Of a DNA stretch of 34,773 nt, positions 30,819-34,773 are shown piece after piece. The stretch is taken from contig DASZJD010000130.1 in NCBI GenBank assembly GCA_035948415.1, forward strand, positions 1 through 34,773. The letters run 5' to 3'. The position numbers were made by a program, and so were the translations under genes. This DNA comes from Acidimicrobiia bacterium. Lineage in GTDB: Bacteria > Actinomycetota > Acidimicrobiia > IMCC26256 > PALSA-555. Below the pieces are notes generated by a model. It was not told the origin of the DNA. It did not search any database and was given only the letters and a program-made list of their open reading frames with translations. Each line of letters begins with the position of its first letter. Within the stretch, counting starts at the first letter, position 1.

Positions 30819-32606
30819 GTGAGGCTGGGCGTCGACACCGGGGGGACGTTCACCGACCTGGTCGCCGAGGACGGGCGAGTGGTGAAGGTGTCCTCCACCC
30901 CCGACGCCCCCGCCCGCGCCGTGCGCGACGCCGTCGGCCGGGTGGCGCGGCGTCCGGCGCTGCTGGCCCACGGGACCACCGTGGCCACGAACGCGCTGCT
31001 CGAGCGCCGGGGCGGCACCGTGGCGCTCGTCACGACGCGGGGCTTCGCCGACGTGGTGGAGATCGCGCGCCAGACCCGCCCGTCGCTCTACGACCCGCAC
31101 GTGGACCGCCCGCCGCCGCTCGTGGACCGTCCGCTGCGCCTCGAGGTCGACGGTCGCCTCGACGGCCGGGGCCGGGAGCTGGTGCCGCTCGACGCGGCCG
31201 GCGTGCCGACCGTGCCCGACGGGGTCGACGCCGTGGCCGTCAGCCTCCTCCACGCCGACCTCGACCCCACCCACGAGCGGGCCGTGGCCGCGGTGCTGCG
31301 CGAGCGGGGCCTCGACGTCACCTGCTCGCACGAGGTGTCGCCCGAGTTCCGCGAGTACGAACGGACGGTGACGACCGTCGCCAACGCGCTGCTGCGGCCG
31401 GTCTGCCGCGACTACCTCCGCGCGCTGACCGACCTCGCCGACGAGGTGCTGATCATGACCTCGGCGGGCGGGCTCCTCCCCGCCGCCGAGGGCGCGGAGC
31501 TGCCGGCGGCGCTCCTCCTCTCCGGTCCGGCCGGCGGCGTCGGGGCGGCCGCCGCCGTCGCGGCCGCGTGCGGCTACCCGGACGCCGTCTCCTTCGACAT
31601 GGGCGGCACGAGCACCGACGTCTGCCTCGTCCAGCGCGGGGTGCCGGCGCCCGCGCCGAGCCGGCTGGTCGCGGGCTACCCGATCCGCCTGCCCGCGCTC
31701 GACGTCCACACCATCGGCGCCGGGGGCGGGTCCGTCGCGCGGCTCGACGCCGGCGGCGCGCTCGTCGTCGGTCCCCGCAGCGCCGGCGCGGTCCCCGGCC
31801 CGGCGTGCTACGGCCGGGGCGGGCGCGAGCCGACCGTCACCGACGCCGACCTCGCCCTCGGCCGCATCGACCCCGACGCCACGTTCCCCGACCTCGGGCG
31901 CCTCGACGCCAAGCGCGCCCGCGCCGCCCTCGACGGCGCCGGCGTGGCAGCCGCGGGCGTCCTCGCGGTCGTCGACACCGCGATGGAGGAGGCGGTGCGA
32001 GCCGTGACCGTCGCGCGCGGCGTCGACCCGCGCCAGCTGGCGCTCGTGGCCTTCGGCGGCGCAGGGCCGCTGCACGGCTGCGCCGTCGCCGACGCGCTCG
32101 GCATGCCCGTGGTCGTCGTGCCGCCCCGCGCCGGCGCCCTGTCGGCGGTCGGGCTGCTGGCGTCGCCCCGGCGCCGAGAGCTCGTCCGCAGCTGGCCGAC
32201 GCCGGCCGACCCCCGAGGCGTGGACGCCGCGCTCCGGGCGCTCGGGGCCGAGGCGGCCGCGCTCGTCGGCGCGGGCGCCGCGGTCGAGACCGCCCTCGAC
32301 TGCCGCTACGAGGCCCAGAGCCACGAGCTGACCGTCCCGAGCGTGGCCGCCTTCCCCGCCGAGCACGAGCGTCGCAACGGGTACGTCCGCCCGGGCATCC
32401 CGGTCGAAGTCGTGGCTCTCCGGGCGCGCGCGACCCGCGCCGCCCCGCTCCGCGTCGAGGAGCTGCCGCCGGTCGAGCGATCGCAGGTCTGCGGACCGCA
32501 GGTGGTCGCCGAGGCCGACTGCACGGTGTGGGTGCCCGACGGGTGGCTGGCGACGCCGGGTCCCCTCGGCGCCTGGCTGCTCCGCCGCCGTGGTGGCGCC
32601 CGATGA
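30819..32606 (+). CDS. hyuA: Hydantoinase/oxoprolinase subunit A (HyuA)
   Basis: A 595-residue HyuA with actin-like ATPase folds: LGVDTGGTFTDLVA at 3-16 (phosphate 1 loop), AHGTTVATNALLERRGG, SPEFREYERTVTTVANALL, SFDMGGTSTDVCLV, TIGAGGGSVAR and ARGVDPRQLALVAFGGAGPLH. These enzymes use ATP to open cyclic amides (N-methylhydantoin, 5-oxoproline) or carboxylate ketones such as acetone; the substrate here is not evident. It is shorter than many HyuA proteins, mainly in the C-terminal third, but still ends with the conserved GPQVV...VWVPDGW segment. The GTG is chosen because it puts the first ATP loop at the N-terminus. hyuB overlaps by 4 nt. Confidence 0.93.
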   Translation: MRLGVDTGGTFTDLVAEDGRVVKVSSTPDAPARAVRDAVGRVARRPALLAHGTTVATNALLERRGGTVALVTTRGFADVVEIARQTRPSLYDPHVDRPPPLVDRPLRLEVDGRLDGRGRELVPLDAAGVPTVPDGVDAVAVSLLHADLDPTHERAVAAVLRERGLDVTCSHEVSPEFREYERTVTTVANALLRPVCRDYLRALTDLADEVLIMTSAGGLLPAAEGAELPAALLLSGPAGGVGAAAAVAAACGYPDAVSFDMGGTSTDVCLVQRGVPAPAPSRLVAGYPIRLPALDVHTIGAGGGSVARLDAGGALVVGPRSAGAVPGPACYGRGGREPTVTDADLALGRIDPDATFPDLGRLDAKRARAALDGAGVAAAGVLAVVDTAMEEAVRAVTVARGVDPRQLALVAFGGAGPLHGCAVADALGMPVVVVPPRAGALSAVGLLASPRRRELVRSWPTPADPRGVDAALRALGAEAAALVGAGAAVETALDCRYEAQSHELTVPSVAAFPAEHERRNGYVRPGIPVEVVALRARATRAAPLRVEELPPVERSQVCGPQVVAEADCTVWVPDGWLATPGPLGAWLLRRRGGAR

Positions 32607-34144
32607 CGCTCGACCCCGCGGCGCTGCAGGTGCTGGTGGCCCGGCTCACCGGCGTCGCCGAGGAGATGGGCACGGTCCTGCGCCGGGCCGCGTCGAGCCC
32701 GAACATCAAGGAGCGGGCCGACTGCTCCGCCGCGCTCTTCACCGCGGTCGGCGAGCTCCTCGTGCAGGCCGAGCACATCCCCGTGCACCTGGGGTCGATG
32801 CCGGCGGCGGTCCGCGCCGCGGTGGCGGCGGCCGGCCCCGAGGTCGACCCCGACGCGCAGTGGGTGCTGAACGACCCGTTCGCCGGCGGGACGCACCTCA
32901 ACGACGTCACCCTCGTGGCGCCGGTGCACGTCGACGGGGCGCTCGTGGGCTGGGCCGCCAACCGGGCCCATCACGCCGACCTCGGCGGCATCGCCCCCGG
33001 CTCGATGCCACCCGACGCGCTGGAGATCTACCAGGAGGGGCTGCGGGTGCCGCCGGTGCGGCTCACCGACGACACGGCCGAGCTCATCGTGGCGAGCTCC
33101 CGCGCCCCCGAAGAGCGGCGCGGCGACCTGGCGGCGCAGCGCGGCGCCAACGCCCTCGGCGTCGCGCGGCTCGGCGCCATCGTCGCCGGCCTCGGCGCCA
33201 CCGCCCCGCTCGCCGAGATCCTCGACTACGGGGAGCGTCGCATGCGGGCCGCGCTCGAGGCGCTGCCGGACGGCACCTGGCGGTTCGAGGACGTGCTCGA
33301 CTCGGCCGGCCCTCGACCGGAGCAGCAGCGCCCGACGCGCGTCGTCGTGACGCTCCGTCTCGACGGCGACACGGCGACGTTCGACTTCACCGGGACCGAC
33401 GCGCAGCGCCCCGGCAACGTCAACGCGGTCGAGGCGGTGACGGTCAGCGCCGTCGCCTACGCGCTGCGCGTCGCGACCGACCCGAGCCTGCCGGCCAACG
33501 GCGGGACGACCCGGCCGCTCCGCGTCATCGCCCCACCCGGGTCCGTGGTCGCGGCCCAGCCCCCGGTGGCGGTCGGCGCCGGCAACGTCGAGGTGAGCCA
33601 GCGCGTGGCCGACGTGTGCCTCGGCGCGCTGGCTGGGGCGGCACCGGCGCGCATCGGCGCCGCCGGTCAGGGAACCATGAACAACGTGCTGCTCGGCGGC
33701 TCGGGCTGGGTGTACTACGAGACCATCGGCGGCGGGCAGGGGGCACGGCCGTGGGCCGACGGGATGAGCGGCGTGCACACCGCCATGACGAACACCCGGG
33801 ACACGCCCGTCGAGGCCCTCGAGCGGTCCCTGCCGCTGCGCGTTCGCCGCTACGCGCTGCGCCGGGGGACCGGCGGCGGTGGCGCGCACCGGGGCGGCGA
33901 CGGCATCGAGCGCGAGCTCGAGATGCTCGAGGACACGACCGCGTCGCTCGTCACCGAGCGACGAACCAGCGCCCCGTGGGGCCTCGCCGGCGGCGCGCCC
34001 GGCGCGGTGGGGGAGAACTGGCTGCTGCCGGGCGGCGACGACCGCCGCGCCCGAGCGCTGCCCGACAAGGTGACGGTGGCCCTGAGCGAGGGTGACGTGC
34101 TGCGGATCCGCACCCCGGGCGGCGGCGGCTACGGCGCACCCTGA
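32603..34144 (+). CDS. hyuB: Hydantoinase/oxoprolinase subunit B (HyuB)
   Basis: A 513-residue HyuB, the catalytic partner of HyuA. Signatures: MGTVLRRAASSPNIKERADCS (23 onward), HIPVHLGSM, NDPFAGGTHLNDVTLVAPV, AHHADLGG with its His pair, PGNVNAVEAVT, GGGQGARPWADGMSGVHTAM, and a C-terminal RTPGGGGYG. Length is normal for the family. The ATG overlaps the hyuA stop (ATGA), so the subunits are co-translated. No transporter, racemase or carbamoylase gene is nearby to point to hydantoin use, so 5-oxoproline or another cyclic amide remains equally likely. The gene ends 80 bp from a convergent membrane-protein gene. Confidence 0.94.
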   Translation: MTLDPAALQVLVARLTGVAEEMGTVLRRAASSPNIKERADCSAALFTAVGELLVQAEHIPVHLGSMPAAVRAAVAAAGPEVDPDAQWVLNDPFAGGTHLNDVTLVAPVHVDGALVGWAANRAHHADLGGIAPGSMPPDALEIYQEGLRVPPVRLTDDTAELIVASSRAPEERRGDLAAQRGANALGVARLGAIVAGLGATAPLAEILDYGERRMRAALEALPDGTWRFEDVLDSAGPRPEQQRPTRVVVTLRLDGDTATFDFTGTDAQRPGNVNAVEAVTVSAVAYALRVATDPSLPANGGTTRPLRVIAPPGSVVAAQPPVAVGAGNVEVSQRVADVCLGALAGAAPARIGAAGQGTMNNVLLGGSGWVYYETIGGGQGARPWADGMSGVHTAMTNTRDTPVEALERSLPLRVRRYALRRGTGGGGAHRGGDGIERELEMLEDTTASLVTERRTSAPWGLAGGAPGAVGENWLLPGGDDRRARALPDKVTVALSEGDVLRIRTPGGGGYGAP

Positions 34145-34224
34145 TCCACCATCAGGTCCAGCCGGGCGGAATAGGTCTGGTCAGCGGGCCGATGGCGCCG
34201 ACGTGGCGGGCCGATCGACGTCAT

Positions 34225-34773
34225 CTACTGGCCGGGTGGTCCCGCGGGTGGGTCGGTCGCTTGGATCGGGATCGCCGAGTAGGCCGACACCGCGGTACCG
34301 AATCCACCCGCCGCGGGGGGTCCGGTCGCCGCGTCCGACGTGGTCGGTTGGTTGACAGTGCGCATGGCCCAGCTCACGAGGGCGGCGCCGATGGTCGCGA
34401 GGGTTGCCCCCGCTCCGACGGCCCACGCGTTGACGCCGCCAGAAGCGTCGGACTGCGTCGGCGCGCGTGACGGCGCCGCGGGCGCGACGGTGGTCGGCGG
34501 CGGAGCGGCCGTCGGGGCTGGTTGCTGCCCGGCCCCGGGCGCAATAAACGGCTCGCCGCCGCCGCCCGAGCCGGGCTGTCCCTGGTTCGGGACGACCCTG
34601 GCTCCCGGGGACGGCGGGTTCCGAGGGGCGGGCGGTGATGGTTGCGTGCTGGGCGGCGTGCTGCAGCCCGCGCCCGTCGACGTGTCGCAGGCGCTGGCGA
34701 CGCCGCTGACCGACCACAGCGCATAGCCGAAGCCACAGGCCACCAGCGCGCCGAGGCCGTACCCGACGACCCT
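34225..34773 (-). CDS. Proline-rich membrane protein, 3' part, cut by window edge
   Basis: An open frame of 182 codons runs in from the right edge without a definite start. The visible product has a hydrophobic helix near its beginning (VVGYGLGALVACGFGYALW), a spacer with two cysteines (SACDTSTGAGC), a long Pro/Ala/Ser/Gly-rich linker, a second hydrophobic helix (NAWAVGAGATLATIGAALVSWAM), and a Pro/Thr/Ala-rich end. I do not recognise a family. The layout suggests a membrane protein with a linker across the cell wall or between two membrane helices. A GTG at 34743 could be a start, but the frame is open beyond it. Convergent with hyuB. Confidence 0.55.
   Translation of the reverse strand, partial: RVVGYGLGALVACGFGYALWSVSGVASACDTSTGAGCSTPPSTQPSPPAPRNPPSPGARVVPNQGQPGSGGGGEPFIAPGAGQQPAPTAAPPPTTVAPAAPSRAPTQSDASGGVNAWAVGAGATLATIGAALVSWAMRTVNQPTTSDAATGPPAAGGFGTAVSAYSAIPIQATDPPAGPPGQ

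Noticed and set aside
34145-34224. Possible attachment site or tRNA remnant after hyuB, where gene content changes
   Set aside because: No tRNA-like fold, no direct repeat with elsewhere in the window, and no integrase gene.

Overview
The window reads as chromosomal DNA of a very GC-rich actinobacterium (Actinomycetota). An Acidimicrobiia-like lineage is my best guess, but that is inference. The signs are strong G/C bias at third codon positions, many GTG starts, -10-like hexamers only 6-8 nt upstream of start codons (leaderless mRNAs), an actinobacterial-style ArsC with an N-terminal helical domain, a 528-residue SerA, and a small sunset-domain-like membrane protein. I see no rRNA, tRNA, CRISPR array, insertion sequence or phage gene. 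Genes are tightly packed and convergent neighbours often abut or overlap.

Layout. 1-5.7 kb: 5' part of a thiolase (-), a GH15 glucoamylase/trehalase-like enzyme (+), and two tandem paralogous family-5 solute-binding proteins (+) with no permease or ATPase gene. 5.7-9.3 kb: an SDR and a [3Fe-4S]-type ferredoxin (-), an ECF sigma factor with an overlapping membrane partner carrying an internal duplication and a Pro/Thr-rich tail (+), and an endonuclease/exonuclease/phosphatase-family protein (-). 9.3-14.9 kb: an OmpR-type two-component pair and a VOC protein (-), then an HhH-GPD protein, a DEAD-box helicase with a long leader, and an aspartate aminotransferase (+). 14.8-17.6 kb: a divergent arsenic locus, arsR plus an SRPBCC gene (-) against arsI, an AqpS-like aquaporin and arsC (+), with a clear sigma-70-type promoter and operator-like palindromes. 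17.6-23.4 kb: serA, a small membrane protein (-), leuA behind a textbook leucine attenuator, a methyltransferase, and an orphan branched-chain-type binding protein. 23.4-28.2 kb: a second arsI-like gene (+), and on the minus strand a radical SAM protein resembling the tetraether-synthase (Tes/MJ0619) family, a cysteine-rich methyltransferase and an amidohydrolase, with a divergent PIG-L deacetylase. 28.1-34.8 kb: leuCD (-), a divergent winged-helix regulator without a receiver domain, hyuAB hydantoinase/oxoprolinase genes, and the 3' part of a proline-rich membrane protein cut by the window edge.

How the genes fit together. leuA and leuCD supply leucine-pathway steps from two separate transcription units; leuA is probably controlled by ribosome-mediated attenuation. 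SerA and the aminotransferase are amino-acid housekeeping. The ars genes fit a pathway in which ArsC reduces arsenate, arsenite leaves passively through the aquaporin, and ArsI cleaves methylarsenite; no ArsB/Acr3 pump is visible. The most unusual unit is the radical SAM / Cys-rich methyltransferase / amidohydrolase run at 23.75-27.32 kb. The first two overlap by 4 nt and so are probably coupled; their product is unknown to me.
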